From Caulobacter segnis ATCC 21756 (GTDB lineage Bacteria; Pseudomonadota; Alphaproteobacteria; Caulobacterales; Caulobacteraceae): a stretch of DNA of 64,000 nt. The notes beneath the pieces were generated by a model. The model had not been told where the DNA came from. It made no database searches and saw only the letters and a program-made list of their open reading frames with translations. Each line of letters begins with the position of its first letter. The first letter of the stretch is position 1. Made by a program: the position numbers and the translations under genes. Of the stretch, positions 52,301 through 62,126 are shown in pieces. The stretch spans positions 1,302,001 through 1,366,000 of the forward strand of contig NC_014100.1 in NCBI RefSeq assembly GCF_000092285.1, written 5' to 3'.

Positions 52301-54895
52301 TCAGGTCAAAGACTTGGTGACGAGCTCCAGAACATTCTTGGAGAGGTCGGGATGAACGGCGATGCGCTCAAGCTCTTGCCGCATCAGCGCGCCTAGATCC
52401 GACTTGTAACGCCGCCAAGCGCCGAGGGGCTCGACCAGGCGCGCGGCGGTCATCGGGTTGAACTTGTCCACCGTCAGGATCTGGTCGGCCAGGAAGCGGT
52501 AGCCCGCGCCGCTGGGATCGTGGAACCGCGCGGGATTGAAGCTGGCGAAGGCGGACACCAAGGCGCGCAGACGGTTCGGGTTGGTCGGTTCGAAGGCGGG
52601 GTGGCGTGTCAGGGCGACCACGCGGTCCAGCACGTCCGGATTGGGATCCCGCGACTGGATCGAGAACCACTTGTCCAGCACCAGCGGCTCGGCGGCCCAG
52701 GTGTCGTAGAAGGCCGACAGGGCCTTTTCGCGCGCCTCGCCGCCGATGCAGACCAGCGGATAGAGCCCGCCGATCATGTCGGTCATGTTGCGCGAGGCCT
52801 CGTAGTGCCCAACCAGACGCGTCAGATTCTCGTCGTGCGGATCGGCCGACAGCATGTCGGCGCAGGCGTTACGTAGCGCGCGCCGCCCCGCCGCCTCCGC
52901 GCTGGGCGAGAATTCACCGCTGCTCTGCATCTCGCCGTGCAGTCGGCGCAGGAGGTCGCCGAGATGGATCGCGATGCGGATGCGCAGGGCGTCGCGCGCC
53001 TCGTGCAGGGCGAGCGGATCGGCGGGCTCCTCCGACAACAGGGTGAGGTCGGGTTCCGACGGCAGGCTGAGCAGCAGGGCCTTGAAGGCCGGCTCCGCCG
53101 CCTCGTCGACCAGCGCCTGGCCAAGCGCCTCGGCGTAGCGCTCTTCGCCCACCTCGTCGGGCGCCCCGGCGGCGCGCGCCAGGATCAGGTCGCGCGCCAG
53201 GGTCTGGCCGGCCTCCCAGCGATTGAACAGGTCCGGATCGGCGCTGAACAGCACGTAGCGGTCCGACGGACGCGCGTCCGTCGTCAGATTGACCGGAGCC
53301 GAAAAGCCGCGAAGGGCCGATAGAACGGGCGGCTGGGCGACGCCTTCCCAGCGCACGGTCATGGCGTCCTTGTCGAGCAGCACCACTTCGGTGTCGCGCA
53401 AGCTCTCGCCGCCTTGCGACAGCAGGCCGATGGCGACAGGGATCGGCAGGGGGCGTTTCGTCGGCTGGCCCGGCGTGGGCGCCGTCGACTGGCGCAGGTT
53501 CAGCGTCAGGACGCTCGCTTGGGCGTCATAGTCGCTCGTGAGGGTCACGGCCGGCGTACCGGCCTGCTCGTACCAGGCGAAGAAGTCGGAAAGGTCCTGG
53601 CCCGAGGTCTCGGTGAAGCAGGCGATGAACGCCTCGACCGTCGTCGCCTCGCCGTCGTGGCGCTCGAAGTACAGATCACAGCCCTTCCGGAACGCCTCGG
53701 CGCCCAGGATGGTCTTCAGCATGCGGATGATCTCCGAGCCCTTCTCGTAGATCGTCGCGGTGTAGAAGTTGTCGATCTTCAGATAGCTGGACGGCCGCAC
53801 GGGGTGGGCCAGCGGGCCGGCGTCTTCCGCGAACTGCCGAGCGCGCAGGGCCCGCACATCCTTGATCCTCTGGACGACCGCGCCGCGCATGTCGGCGCTG
53901 AAGCTCTGGTCGCGGAAGACGGTGAAGCCTTCCTTCAGGCACAGCTGGAACCAGTCGCGGCAGGTGATGCGGTTGCCGGTCCAGTTGTGGAAGTATTCGT
54001 GGGCCACGACCGCCTCGATCCGTTCGAAGTCGGCGTCCGTCGCGGTCTCGGGATCAGCCAGCAAGAGGGAGCTGTTGAAGATGTTCAGCCCCTTGTTCTC
54101 CATGGCCCCGAAGTTGAAGTCGCGCACGGCGACAATCATGAAGAGGTCGAGGTCGTACTCGCGGCCGAACGCCTCCTCGTCCCACTTCATCGCGCGCTTG
54201 AGGCTGTCCAGCGCGTAGGTCGCGCGCGACGCCTGGCCGGGGTCGACGAAGATCTTCAGCGCCACCTCGCGGCCGCTCATCGTCACGAAGCTGTCGGTCA
54301 CGACGTCGAGGTCGCCCGCGACCAGGGCGAACAGGTAGGAGGGCTTGGGGAAGGGATCGACCCACTCGGCGAAGTGACGCGCGCCGTCCAACGAGCCCTG
54401 GTCCACCAGGTTGCCGTTGCTGAGCAGATGGGGCAGGCCGCCGTCGGCCTCGATGCGCACGCTATAGCGGCTCAGCACGTCCGGGCGATCGGGGAAGTAG
54501 GTGATGGTGCGGAAGCCCTCGGCCTCGCACTGGGTGCAAAAGCGTCCGCCGGACATGTAGAGGCCGGTCAGCGCCTTGTTGGCCAAAGGATCGATCTCGA
54601 CCTCGGTGGTCAGCACGAACTGGTCCGGGGTTTCCGGGACGGTCAGGTGTTCGGCGTCGACGGCGTACTGGTTGGCGCTCAGCGCCTGACCGTCGATCGT
54701 CACCGACAGCAGCTTCAGCCGCTCGCCGTTCAACACCAGGGGCGCGTCGCCGTCGCCGGTGCGGCGTATCGCCAGCTCGGCCCGGACCCGGGTCGCCGAG
54801 GGGCTCAGGTCGAAGACCAGTCGCGTGGTCTCGATCGCGAAGGGGAAAGGGCGATAATCGGCTAGCCGGATCGGCTGCGGCGTGTCGGTGCGCAT
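52301..54895 (-). CDS. pepN: Aminopeptidase N (M1 family)
   Basis: 864 aa from the ATG at 54895. The M1 zinc site is HEYFHNWTGNR with the distal Glu in LKEGFTVF; the exopeptidase motif is FGAMENKGLN. Domain order is the E. coli PepN one: N-terminal beta saddle, thermolysin-like catalytic domain, beta domain, then a long helical C-terminal domain. It removes N-terminal residues from peptides in the cytosol. It lies upstream of pleC on the same strand with 143 bp between. Confidence 0.96.
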   Translation of the reverse strand: MRTDTPQPIRLADYRPFPFAIETTRLVFDLSPSATRVRAELAIRRTGDGDAPLVLNGERLKLLSVTIDGQALSANQYAVDAEHLTVPETPDQFVLTTEVEIDPLANKALTGLYMSGGRFCTQCEAEGFRTITYFPDRPDVLSRYSVRIEADGGLPHLLSNGNLVDQGSLDGARHFAEWVDPFPKPSYLFALVAGDLDVVTDSFVTMSGREVALKIFVDPGQASRATYALDSLKRAMKWDEEAFGREYDLDLFMIVAVRDFNFGAMENKGLNIFNSSLLLADPETATDADFERIEAVVAHEYFHNWTGNRITCRDWFQLCLKEGFTVFRDQSFSADMRGAVVQRIKDVRALRARQFAEDAGPLAHPVRPSSYLKIDNFYTATIYEKGSEIIRMLKTILGAEAFRKGCDLYFERHDGEATTVEAFIACFTETSGQDLSDFFAWYEQAGTPAVTLTSDYDAQASVLTLNLRQSTAPTPGQPTKRPLPIPVAIGLLSQGGESLRDTEVVLLDKDAMTVRWEGVAQPPVLSALRGFSAPVNLTTDARPSDRYVLFSADPDLFNRWEAGQTLARDLILARAAGAPDEVGEERYAEALGQALVDEAAEPAFKALLLSLPSEPDLTLLSEEPADPLALHEARDALRIRIAIHLGDLLRRLHGEMQSSGEFSPSAEAAGRRALRNACADMLSADPHDENLTRLVGHYEASRNMTDMIGGLYPLVCIGGEAREKALSAFYDTWAAEPLVLDKWFSIQSRDPNPDVLDRVVALTRHPAFEPTNPNRLRALVSAFASFNPARFHDPSGAGYRFLADQILTVDKFNPMTAARLVEPLGAWRRYKSDLGALMRQELERIAVHPDLSKNVLELVTKSLT

Positions 54896-54943
54896 GAGCC
54901 ATAGCTAAGGCCGCCCGGGCTTTCGCGCCAGCGCGAGGCGCGA

Positions 54944-55747
54944 TTACTTGGGGTGTCGCCGCAGAAAATTCGTCGGCGGGACGCTTTCGGGCGGCTCTTT
55001 CGAAGCCGGCGCGGCGGGGCGGGGCGCGGCGGCGAAGACGCCGGAGGCCCGGGGGCGCAGGTTGAGCTCCCGCTCGAGCGCGGCCATCCGCTCGGAAAGA
55101 GAGGGCGATTTGAACCCCTCCCGAGCGGTCGAATATTCGGGCCGAGAGGACGGCCGGGCCGCGGGCGTAGGCGGTTGCTCCGCCGGAGGGGCGGGCGTTG
55201 CCTTCATGCGAACGGCTTCATCGCCGTGCATGTCGCGGAACTCCAGCTCAAGGGTCGCGGCGCGACGGGCGAGGCCGCGCAGCACCTCCGGCGTCGCGGC
55301 GCCGTTGGCGACCAGCGTGATCAGGTCCTGGATCAAGGCGCGCATCTTGGGCGCCGCGGCGATCATCCGCGCTTGCGCCTCGATCCGCTCGGGATCTCGA
55401 TCGTACTCGGCTCGCGGTACGCGCCAACCGCCCCAGTCCTGGGGATCGGTGTACACGACGGGATAGGTGCCCGGGTTCGGCTGCCGAGGCGCTTCGTCCG
55501 GACCGCGCCAACGGTTGGGGCCGCGCGCCACGCGCCAAGTTTCTTGGCTTGGCGGGGCCGGGGCCTCGCGCGGATCAGCGGTCAGTTCAAACGCATGAAA
55601 CATGCGGCCGAGCCCGACATCGTAGGTGACGCGAACCGGTTCAGGCAAACCGCCGACCCATGCGGGGACGACGCGTTCCACGGTCGCCCAAGCGCCGACG
55701 CTGTCCACCCACACTCGCTGGTTTTTCTTGAATTGAGCCTTGGCCAT
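54944..55747 (-). CDS. Conserved hypothetical protein, Pro/Ala-rich C-terminal half
   Basis: 267 aa from the ATG at 55747 (an ATG at 55777 adds ten residues; neither has a clear ribosome-binding site). Residues about 1-60 form a small beta-like module (KKNQRVWVDSVGAWATVERVV, then VRVTYDVGLGRMFHAFEL). The middle is helical (RMIAAAPKMRALIQDLITLV). After about 180 it is Pro/Ala-rich and probably disordered, with a short coiled segment SLSERMAALERELNLR. No family recognised. It lies 48 bp upstream of pepN on the same strand. Confidence 0.75.
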   Translation of the reverse strand: MAKAQFKKNQRVWVDSVGAWATVERVVPAWVGGLPEPVRVTYDVGLGRMFHAFELTADPREAPAPPSQETWRVARGPNRWRGPDEAPRQPNPGTYPVVYTDPQDWGGWRVPRAEYDRDPERIEAQARMIAAAPKMRALIQDLITLVANGAATPEVLRGLARRAATLELEFRDMHGDEAVRMKATPAPPAEQPPTPAARPSSRPEYSTAREGFKSPSLSERMAALERELNLRPRASGVFAAAPRPAAPASKEPPESVPPTNFLRRHPK

Positions 55748-56332
55748 GGCTTTTAGAGAATCGCGTTCTGCGAGCATGGCTCATCGACGCGCATACTGTA
55801 AGGACAAATATTACAGTAAGTAGCTAGCGCAACTCAACCTGTTGGTGTGCCGATACAACCGTATAACGACTGCTCTAACCTTGCCCGGATGAGTTCAGCG
55901 TGTCTCTCTTGTCCAAAATGTCATGAAACCGCGCAGATCCCACCCGCATACCGTCGGCTCTAAAGTCCGGCAAAAGGCGATTGCGACGCGGCCCGGCGCG
56001 CCGGCGTCGTCGCTTCCTCCCGGCCCGGCTGACAATAGACAATATTGGGCGAAGTAACGGCGAAGTCGCCCTGTCGAGCTGATGGAGGCGGGGCGTGACG
56101 CAAGGTTTGGACGTCGGCGCCGGCGGGTGCTGCATCCGAGACCGCTGCGTTGGCTGCGGGCGTTCGACTGGCCTGGCGCAAGGGGGCATGTTCAAGACCC
56201 GTCCGGACGCAACGCCCGAGGCCTTGGCCGGCGGCTGAAATTCTTGACGCCGGGGCAGGCTTTCCCTTCGCGTGAACGTCGTTCAGTGTGCTCCCGAGAC
56301 CGGCCGAAAGAGCCCGGTCCAGGGAGGATCCA
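55748..56332. other. 585-bp intergenic region between divergent genes
   Basis: No gene is supported. A reverse reading frame at 55875-56195 is mostly Arg/Pro and has no recognisable features. The left part is AT-richer (gacaaatattacagtaagtagc, about 55802) and may hold the promoter of the reverse gene. Near 56031 the string gacaatagacaatattgggc contains a direct repeat (gacaata, gacaata) that could be a regulator site. AGGGAGG (56321-56327) serves the next gene. Confidence 0.5.
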
Positions 56333-57448
56333 GTGGATTTCGACTATTCGGACGACCAGAAGTTCCTGAAGGACGAGGCGCGCAAATTCCTCGCCGCCCA
56401 TTGCGATGTCAGCGTCGTGCGCGGCGTGCTCGACAAGCCCGAGCGGGCCTTCGACGAGAAGCTCTGGAAGGGCGTGGCCGAACAGGGCTGGCTGGGCGCC
56501 TGCATACCCGAAGAGTTCGGCGGCCTGGGCCTGGGGCGCGTCGAGCTCTGCGCCATCGCCGAGGAGCTGGGCCGCGCCGTGGCGCCGATCCCGTTCGCCT
56601 CGACGGTCTACGTCCTGGCCGAAGGGATCATGGCGTTCGGCTCCGACGCTCAGAAGGCCTCGATCCTGCCGCGCGTCGCCGCCGGCGAGCTGATCGGCTG
56701 CCTGGCGACGTCGGAAGGTCCGGGCGTGGTGGGGCCCGCCAGCCTGCAGTGCCGCGTCGAGGGCGGGAAGCTCTCCGGAACCAAGATCCCGGTCACCGAC
56801 GGCGACGTCGCGGGCGTCGCCCTGGTTCTGGCCAGCGAGGGCGGCCGCCCCGGCCTGTTCCTGGTCGACCTGACCGGCGCGGGCGTGACGCGCGAGACGC
56901 TGAAGAGCCTCGATCCCACCCGCAGCGTCGCCAAGCTCACCTTCGCCGGCGCGGCCGCCGAGCGGGTGGGCGACGCGGGCGCGGGCTTCGAGATCGTCCA
57001 GGCGATTCTGGATCGCGCCGCCGTCCTCTTGGCCTTCGAGCAGCTGGGCGGCGCCGACCGCTGCCTGGAGATGGCGCGCGAGTACGCCCTGGGCCGCTAT
57101 GCCTTCGGTCGCGTGATCGCCGGCTACCAGGCGATCAAGCACAAGCTGGCCGACATGTACGTCAAGAACGAGGTCGCCCGCTCCAATGCCTATTACGGCG
57201 CCTGGGCGCTGAACGACGACGCGCCGGAGCTGCCGATCGCGGCGTCGGCGGCGCGCATCGCCGCATCCGAGGCCTTCTGGTTCGCCAGCAAGGAGAACAT
57301 CCAGGTGCACGGCGGCATGGGCTTCACCTGGGATGTCGACTGCCACCTCTACTACCGCCGTTCGCGGCAGCTCAGCCTGGTCGCCGGCGCGCCCAAGGTC
57401 TGGAAGGAACGGCTGGTCAGCCAGCTCGAACAGAAGAACGCGGCCTAA
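56333..57448 (+). CDS. Acyl-CoA dehydrogenase (first of a tandem pair)
   Basis: 371 aa from a GTG at 56333, with AGGGAGG at 6-nt spacing; an upstream frame from 56288 is not family-like. FDYSDDQKFLKDEARKFLAA starts the helical N domain; the FAD/substrate loop is degenerate here (CLATSEGPGVV instead of the usual E-x-GGSD form); the C-terminal signature is IQVHGGMGFTWDVDCHLYYR. The degenerate loop is common in one partner of paired ACADs that form heteromers. It is followed by the second ACAD 13 bp later. Confidence 0.93.
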   Translation: MDFDYSDDQKFLKDEARKFLAAHCDVSVVRGVLDKPERAFDEKLWKGVAEQGWLGACIPEEFGGLGLGRVELCAIAEELGRAVAPIPFASTVYVLAEGIMAFGSDAQKASILPRVAAGELIGCLATSEGPGVVGPASLQCRVEGGKLSGTKIPVTDGDVAGVALVLASEGGRPGLFLVDLTGAGVTRETLKSLDPTRSVAKLTFAGAAAERVGDAGAGFEIVQAILDRAAVLLAFEQLGGADRCLEMAREYALGRYAFGRVIAGYQAIKHKLADMYVKNEVARSNAYYGAWALNDDAPELPIAASAARIAASEAFWFASKENIQVHGGMGFTWDVDCHLYYRRSRQLSLVAGAPKVWKERLVSQLEQKNAA

Positions 57449-57461
57449 GGGAGACTGGATC

Positions 57462-58685
57462 ATGGACTTCAACGACTCCCCGGAAGAAGCGGCCTATCGC
57501 GAGAAGGCTCGCGCCTGGCTGGCCGAGAACGCCGCCGCCCACCGCGCCAAGTGGGGCGAGGTCAAGCCGAACACGCCCGAGCATATGGCCGCCGCCAAGG
57601 ACTGGCAGGCGACCAAGGCCTCGGCGGGCTATGCCTGCATCACCTGGCCCGCGGCCATCGGCGGGGGCGGCGGCACGCCGATCCAGTCGGTGATCTTCGG
57701 CCAGGAAGAGACCAAGGCCGGCCTCGGCTACGGCTACTTCACGATCGGCCTGGGCATGTGCGTGCCGACGGTCATGGCCTTCGCCGACGGCGAGACCAAG
57801 AAGCGCTTCGTCGGCCCGGCCGTGCGCGGCGAGGAGATCTGGTGCCAGCTGTTCTCCGAACCGGCCGGCGGCTCGGATGTGGCCGCGCTGCGCACCCGCG
57901 CGGTCAAGGACGGCGACGAGTGGGTGATCAACGGCCAGAAGGTCTGGACCACCGGCGCCCACTATTGCGACTACGGCATCCTGCTGACGCGGACCGATCC
58001 CGATGTGCCCAAGCACAAGGGGCTGACCATGTTCTGGATCGACATGCGCGACGCGGCGGTCGAATGCCGGCCGATCCATCAGATGTCGGGCGGGCGCGAG
58101 TTCAACGAGGTCTATTTCACTGACCTGCGCGTCAAGGACAGCCAGCGGCTGGGCGAGGTCGGCGACGGCTGGAAGGTGGCCCTGGTCACGCTGATGAACG
58201 AGCGCCTGGCGGTTGGCGGCTCGGCCGGTCCGAACTATCGCGAGATCATGAAGCTGGCCCGCGAGCTGTCGGGCGTCGCCGGTCCGGCGCTGAAGGACCA
58301 GAGCTTCCGCGACAAGCTGGCCGACTGGTACGTGCAGTCCGAAGGGCTGAAGTTCACCCGCTTCCGCACCATGACCGCCCTGTCGCGCGGCCAGACCCCG
58401 GGACCGGAAAGCTCGATCGGCAAGATCATCTCGGCCAACCAGCTACAGGAGCTGGCCAACACCGCCGTCGAGATGGAGGACCAGTACGGCGTCCTCGTCG
58501 ATCCCGATCAGGCCCCGGCCGAGGCGGCGTTCCAGCAGAGTCTGATGTGGGCCCCGGGCCTGCGCATCGCTGGCGGCACGGACGAGATCCTCAAGAACAT
58601 CATCGCCGAACGGGTGCTTGGCCTGCCGGGCGACGTCCGCGTCGACAAGGACGTGGCGTTCAAGGACATGCCGACGGGGCGGTAG
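57462..58685 (+). CDS. Acyl-CoA dehydrogenase (second of a tandem pair)
   Basis: 407 aa from the ATG at 57462 (AAGGGAGA upstream). It has a full FAD/substrate loop LFSEPAGGSDVAAL, then WVINGQKVWTTGAHYCDYG, and a C-terminal arm LRIAGGTDEILKNIIAERVLGLP. The pairing of a shorter, degenerate-loop subunit with this longer one mirrors alpha/beta heteromeric ACADs (such as steroid side-chain or FadE26/27-like enzymes), which act on bulky acyl-CoAs. Substrate unknown. Confidence 0.94.
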   Translation: MDFNDSPEEAAYREKARAWLAENAAAHRAKWGEVKPNTPEHMAAAKDWQATKASAGYACITWPAAIGGGGGTPIQSVIFGQEETKAGLGYGYFTIGLGMCVPTVMAFADGETKKRFVGPAVRGEEIWCQLFSEPAGGSDVAALRTRAVKDGDEWVINGQKVWTTGAHYCDYGILLTRTDPDVPKHKGLTMFWIDMRDAAVECRPIHQMSGGREFNEVYFTDLRVKDSQRLGEVGDGWKVALVTLMNERLAVGGSAGPNYREIMKLARELSGVAGPALKDQSFRDKLADWYVQSEGLKFTRFRTMTALSRGQTPGPESSIGKIISANQLQELANTAVEMEDQYGVLVDPDQAPAEAAFQQSLMWAPGLRIAGGTDEILKNIIAERVLGLPGDVRVDKDVAFKDMPTGR

Positions 58686-58691
58686 GCTTGG

Positions 58692-60443
58692 TCATCGCGC
58701 CTTCACGTCGCGGGCGGCTTTCGTCAGCTGGACGAATTCCGCCCGCAGGCCTTCTGGATCCTGGCCGCGCGCGTCCTGGGCCAAGGCGGTGATCGCCGGC
58801 CAATCGAAGCCCGCCTTGAGCCAGGGATCGCCGCGCAGTTTCTGACCGTAGGCGGCGACCGCGACCGCAAACCGGGTCGATTCCGGGGCGGCGGCCAGGG
58901 TCGCGTAGCGGTCGGCGGACCCTATGGCGCGCTCGATCAGCTTCGAGGTCGACCCGCCCGGCAGCTTGTAGCGCACCTTCAAGAAGGCCAGCTCCCCGAC
59001 GGGGACCTTCGACGTGGGGGACGTCTTGTCGCCGTAGCGTAGCGGGTCGGAGGAGGGGCGCGCGCCAACGGGCGTGATCTCATAGAGCGCCGTGACCGAC
59101 GCCCCCGCGCCCACCTCGCCGGCGTCGACCTGGTCGTTGTTGAAGTCCTCGCGGTTCAGAAGGCGCGTCTCGTAGCCGATCAGCCGATACTCGCTGACCT
59201 GACGCGGATTGAACTCGACCTGGATCTTTACGTCGTCGGCGATCGGGAAGAGGCTGCTTTCGAAGTCGTCGCGCAGCAGCTTGCGGGCCTCGTTCAGCGT
59301 GTCGACATAGGCCGCGACCCCGTTTCCGTTCTGGGCCAGGGCCTGCATCATCGTGTCGTTGTAATTGCCCCGACCAAAGCCGTAGACCGACAGATAGACG
59401 CCGCTCTTGCGCTGATCGGCGACGAAATCCTTCAGTCGGGACGGATCGGCGATGCCGACATTGAAGTCGCCGTCCGTGATCAGGATCACGCGGTTGACGG
59501 CCTTCTTGTCGAAGTTCTGCTTGGCCAGGCCGTAGGCCAACTCCAGCCCTCGGCCGCCCGCTGTCGAGCCGCCCGCCTGCAGAGCGCCCAGGGCGCAGCG
59601 CATCTTTAGCTTCGAGCGTCCGTCCGTCGGCGCCAGCACCGCGCCCGCCGAGCCGGCATAGGCGACCATGGCGACGCGGTCCTGCGGACGCAGCTGGTCG
59701 ATCAGGACATTCAGCGCCTTCTGCGCCAGCGGCAGGCGGTCGGGTCCCATCATCGACCCGGAGGTGTCGACCAGGAACACCAGGTTCAGCGGCGGGGCCT
59801 CGCTGCGGGGGGCGGCGTAGCCCTGCAGCCCGATGTGCAGGATCTGGCGCTGGCTCGACCATGGCGAAGGCGCGATGGCGACCGTCGCGCGGAAAGGCGT
59901 TTGGGCGCTGGTCGGGCGGGGATAGCCGTAGTCGAAATAGTTCACCAGCTCCTCGACCCGTATGGCGTCGCGCGGTGGGACCGCGCCATCGTTGAGGAAG
60001 CGCCGGGTGTTCGCGTAGGCGGCCGTGTCGACGTCGATCGAGAAGGTCGAGACCGGCTCCTCGGCCACGCGTTTCACCGGGTTCGAGGCCGCGCCGGGAT
60101 AGCGCTCGGTGTCCATAGCTGCGGGCGCGGGCGGCGCCGCGCTGAGGGCCGGGGGCGCCATCCTGCTCACGGGGGGGATCGGCAGGGGCGGCGGAGGCGG
60201 CGGCGGCGCGGGCGGCGGCGGCGCGCCCGGTGCGGCGTGGGCCGTGATCGGGCCTGAAGGGAGACGGGCGCCCGACGTCCGGATGTCACCGCGTTCAGGC
60301 GCCGCCCGGAAACCCAGCGCGGCGCAAGTCTCTGGCGTCACCGCGCCGTCGCTAGCCTGGGGTAGCGCCGAAACAGGCCTTGGGATGGCGGTGATGAGGG
60401 AGAGCAGGCTCAGGCCCGCGACGTGGAGACCTCGACGGACCAT
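58692..60443 (-). CDS. Exported von Willebrand factor A (YfbK-like) protein
   Basis: 583 aa with a signal peptide (about residues 1-26). A proline-rich linker (about 70-95, with runs of Pro) precedes the YfbK N-terminal domain (STFSIDVDTAAYANTRRFLN, then VRVEELVNYFDYGY-like text), a VWA domain with MIDAS motif DTSGSM and VILITDGDFN, and the C-terminal DUF3520-type region. It probably scaffolds protein-protein contacts in the periplasm or at the surface. It converges with the ACAD pair with 6 bp between the genes. Confidence 0.92.
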   Translation of the reverse strand: MVRRGLHVAGLSLLSLITAIPRPVSALPQASDGAVTPETCAALGFRAAPERGDIRTSGARLPSGPITAHAAPGAPPPPAPPPPPPPLPIPPVSRMAPPALSAAPPAPAAMDTERYPGAASNPVKRVAEEPVSTFSIDVDTAAYANTRRFLNDGAVPPRDAIRVEELVNYFDYGYPRPTSAQTPFRATVAIAPSPWSSQRQILHIGLQGYAAPRSEAPPLNLVFLVDTSGSMMGPDRLPLAQKALNVLIDQLRPQDRVAMVAYAGSAGAVLAPTDGRSKLKMRCALGALQAGGSTAGGRGLELAYGLAKQNFDKKAVNRVILITDGDFNVGIADPSRLKDFVADQRKSGVYLSVYGFGRGNYNDTMMQALAQNGNGVAAYVDTLNEARKLLRDDFESSLFPIADDVKIQVEFNPRQVSEYRLIGYETRLLNREDFNNDQVDAGEVGAGASVTALYEITPVGARPSSDPLRYGDKTSPTSKVPVGELAFLKVRYKLPGGSTSKLIERAIGSADRYATLAAAPESTRFAVAVAAYGQKLRGDPWLKAGFDWPAITALAQDARGQDPEGLRAEFVQLTKAARDVKAR

Positions 60444-60531
60444 ACCTGTCTCCCTGGCTGAGCTGGTTGTCGATTACATTCGTAATATGTCTAAAGCGAG
60501 GCGGCGACCGGTCTGGATGGCGAGGCGCCCG

Positions 60532-62025
60532 TTACGGCGCGATCGTCTTCAGGAACGTCGGCGGCTTGCGATGGTTCGTGGCCTGTTCGTAGGCGTAGCC
60601 GAGGTTCAGCAGCAGCTTCTCGCTCCAGGCCGGGCCGATGAAGGACAGGCCGACCGGCAGGCCGGTGACGTCGCCCATCGGCACGGTCAGGTGCGGATAG
60701 CCGGCGACAGCAGGCAGGGTGGTCGAGGAGCCGCCGTAGTTGTCGCCGTTCAGCGGGTCGATGGTCCAGGCCGGACCGGTGGTCGGGGCGACGATGGCCA
60801 CCGCGCCGGTGTCCTTCAGGATCTTGTCGATACCTTCGGGGCCGGCCAGGCGCTTGGAGTCCGCCAGGGCCTTCAGGTAGTCGGGATCGGTCAGACCCTT
60901 GGTCTTTTCGGCCTTCTCGAAGCTCTCCTGGCCGAACCACTCGAACTCCTTGGGGGTCGCCTTGTTGAAGGCGATCAGGTCGGCCAGCGTGCGGCTGGGG
61001 ACCTTCTTGGGGTCGGTCGAGGCCAGGTAGGCGGCCATGTCGGCCTTGAGCTCGGTGTAGAGCACCACGCCCTCGGCCTTGCCGATCGGGCCTTCGTCGA
61101 AATCCTTCACGTCGACCAGGATGGCGCCTTGGGCCTGCAGTTCTTTCAGCGCGCGCTCGAACACCGCGTCGGTCTTGGGCGAGTAGCCGGTGTAGAACCG
61201 CGCGACGGCGAGCTTCACGCCCTTGAGCGCGTCCCTTGAGAGACCCTGGGCGTAGTCGGTCTTGCGGGCGTCGGCGTCCTTGGTGGCCGGGTCGGCGGGG
61301 TCGGAGCCGGCGATGATGGTCAGCACCTTGGCCGCGTCCTCGACCGTGGTGGTCATCGGGCCGGCGGTGTCCTGGCTATGGCTGATCGGCACGATGTGGG
61401 TGCGCGAGACGAGGCCGACCGTGGGCTTGAGGCCGACCAAGCCGTTGATCGCCGCCGGGCAGGTGATCGAGCCGTCGGTCTCGGTGCCGATGGCTAGGGG
61501 CGCGAGGCCCGCCGCCACCGCCGCGCCCGAGCCGCTGGACGAGCCGCAGGCGCTGCGGTCCAGGACGTAGGGGTTCCGAACCGTGCCGCCGACCGCGCTC
61601 CAGCCGCTGATCGACTTGTTGGAGCGGATATTGGCCCATTCCGACAGGTTGGCCTTGCCCAGCATGACGAGGCCCGCCTCGCGCAGGCGCTTGGCGATCG
61701 GCGCGTCGCGGCCGGTGACATTGTCCTTCAGCGCCAGCGAGCCGGCGGTGGTGGGCAGGGGATCGGCGCTTTCGATGTTGTCCTTCAAGAGGATTGGGGC
61801 GCCATGCAGGGCCGAGCGGACCTTGCCGGCCTTGCGCTCGGCGTCGAGCGTCTTGGCGTCGGCGAGGGCGTTGGGATTGGTGGCGATCACCGCATGCAGC
61901 GTCGGGTTCTTGTCCTTGATCGTCGCAAGAGCGGCCTTGGTCGCCTCTTCAGCCGATTGGGCGTTTGCGCTCGAGGCGAGCAGGGCCAGGGCGGCCGCGC
62001 CGGCCAGGCAGGCGATCTTGGTCAT
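60532..62025 (-). CDS. Exported amidase-signature family amidase
   Basis: 497 aa from the ATG at 62025; the upstream extension to 62187 precedes a clear signal peptide ([20 protein letters not shown], cleaved after SANA) and is rejected. Ser-cisSer-Lys triad: Lys in PILLKDNIE, cis-Ser in the [14 protein letters not shown] segment, and the nucleophilic Ser in GTETDGSI. It hydrolyses an amide in the periplasm. The following thioesterase and S9 peptidase genes are on the same strand, but gaps of 101 and 50 bp leave the operon uncertain. Confidence 0.93.
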   Translation of the reverse strand: MTKIACLAGAAALALLASSANAQSAEEATKAALATIKDKNPTLHAVIATNPNALADAKTLDAERKAGKVRSALHGAPILLKDNIESADPLPTTAGSLALKDNVTGRDAPIAKRLREAGLVMLGKANLSEWANIRSNKSISGWSAVGGTVRNPYVLDRSACGSSSGSGAAVAAGLAPLAIGTETDGSITCPAAINGLVGLKPTVGLVSRTHIVPISHSQDTAGPMTTTVEDAAKVLTIIAGSDPADPATKDADARKTDYAQGLSRDALKGVKLAVARFYTGYSPKTDAVFERALKELQAQGAILVDVKDFDEGPIGKAEGVVLYTELKADMAAYLASTDPKKVPSRTLADLIAFNKATPKEFEWFGQESFEKAEKTKGLTDPDYLKALADSKRLAGPEGIDKILKDTGAVAIVAPTTGPAWTIDPLNGDNYGGSSTTLPAVAGYPHLTVPMGDVTGLPVGLSFIGPAWSEKLLLNLGYAYEQATNHRKPPTFLKTIAP

Positions 62026-62126
62026 GGACGTTTCCCCTCGCGCGGCCGCGACTCTGACGGCCGAGGCGGGAGCATGGGGGCAAAATTCCGCCTTCGCCAA
62101 GAGGCGCGAACGTCGTTTGTCGCGAT

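Noticed and set aside
55875..56195. Reverse 106-aa frame in the 55.7-56.3 kb gap
   Set aside because: Arg/Pro-rich, no ribosome-binding site, no recognisable pattern.
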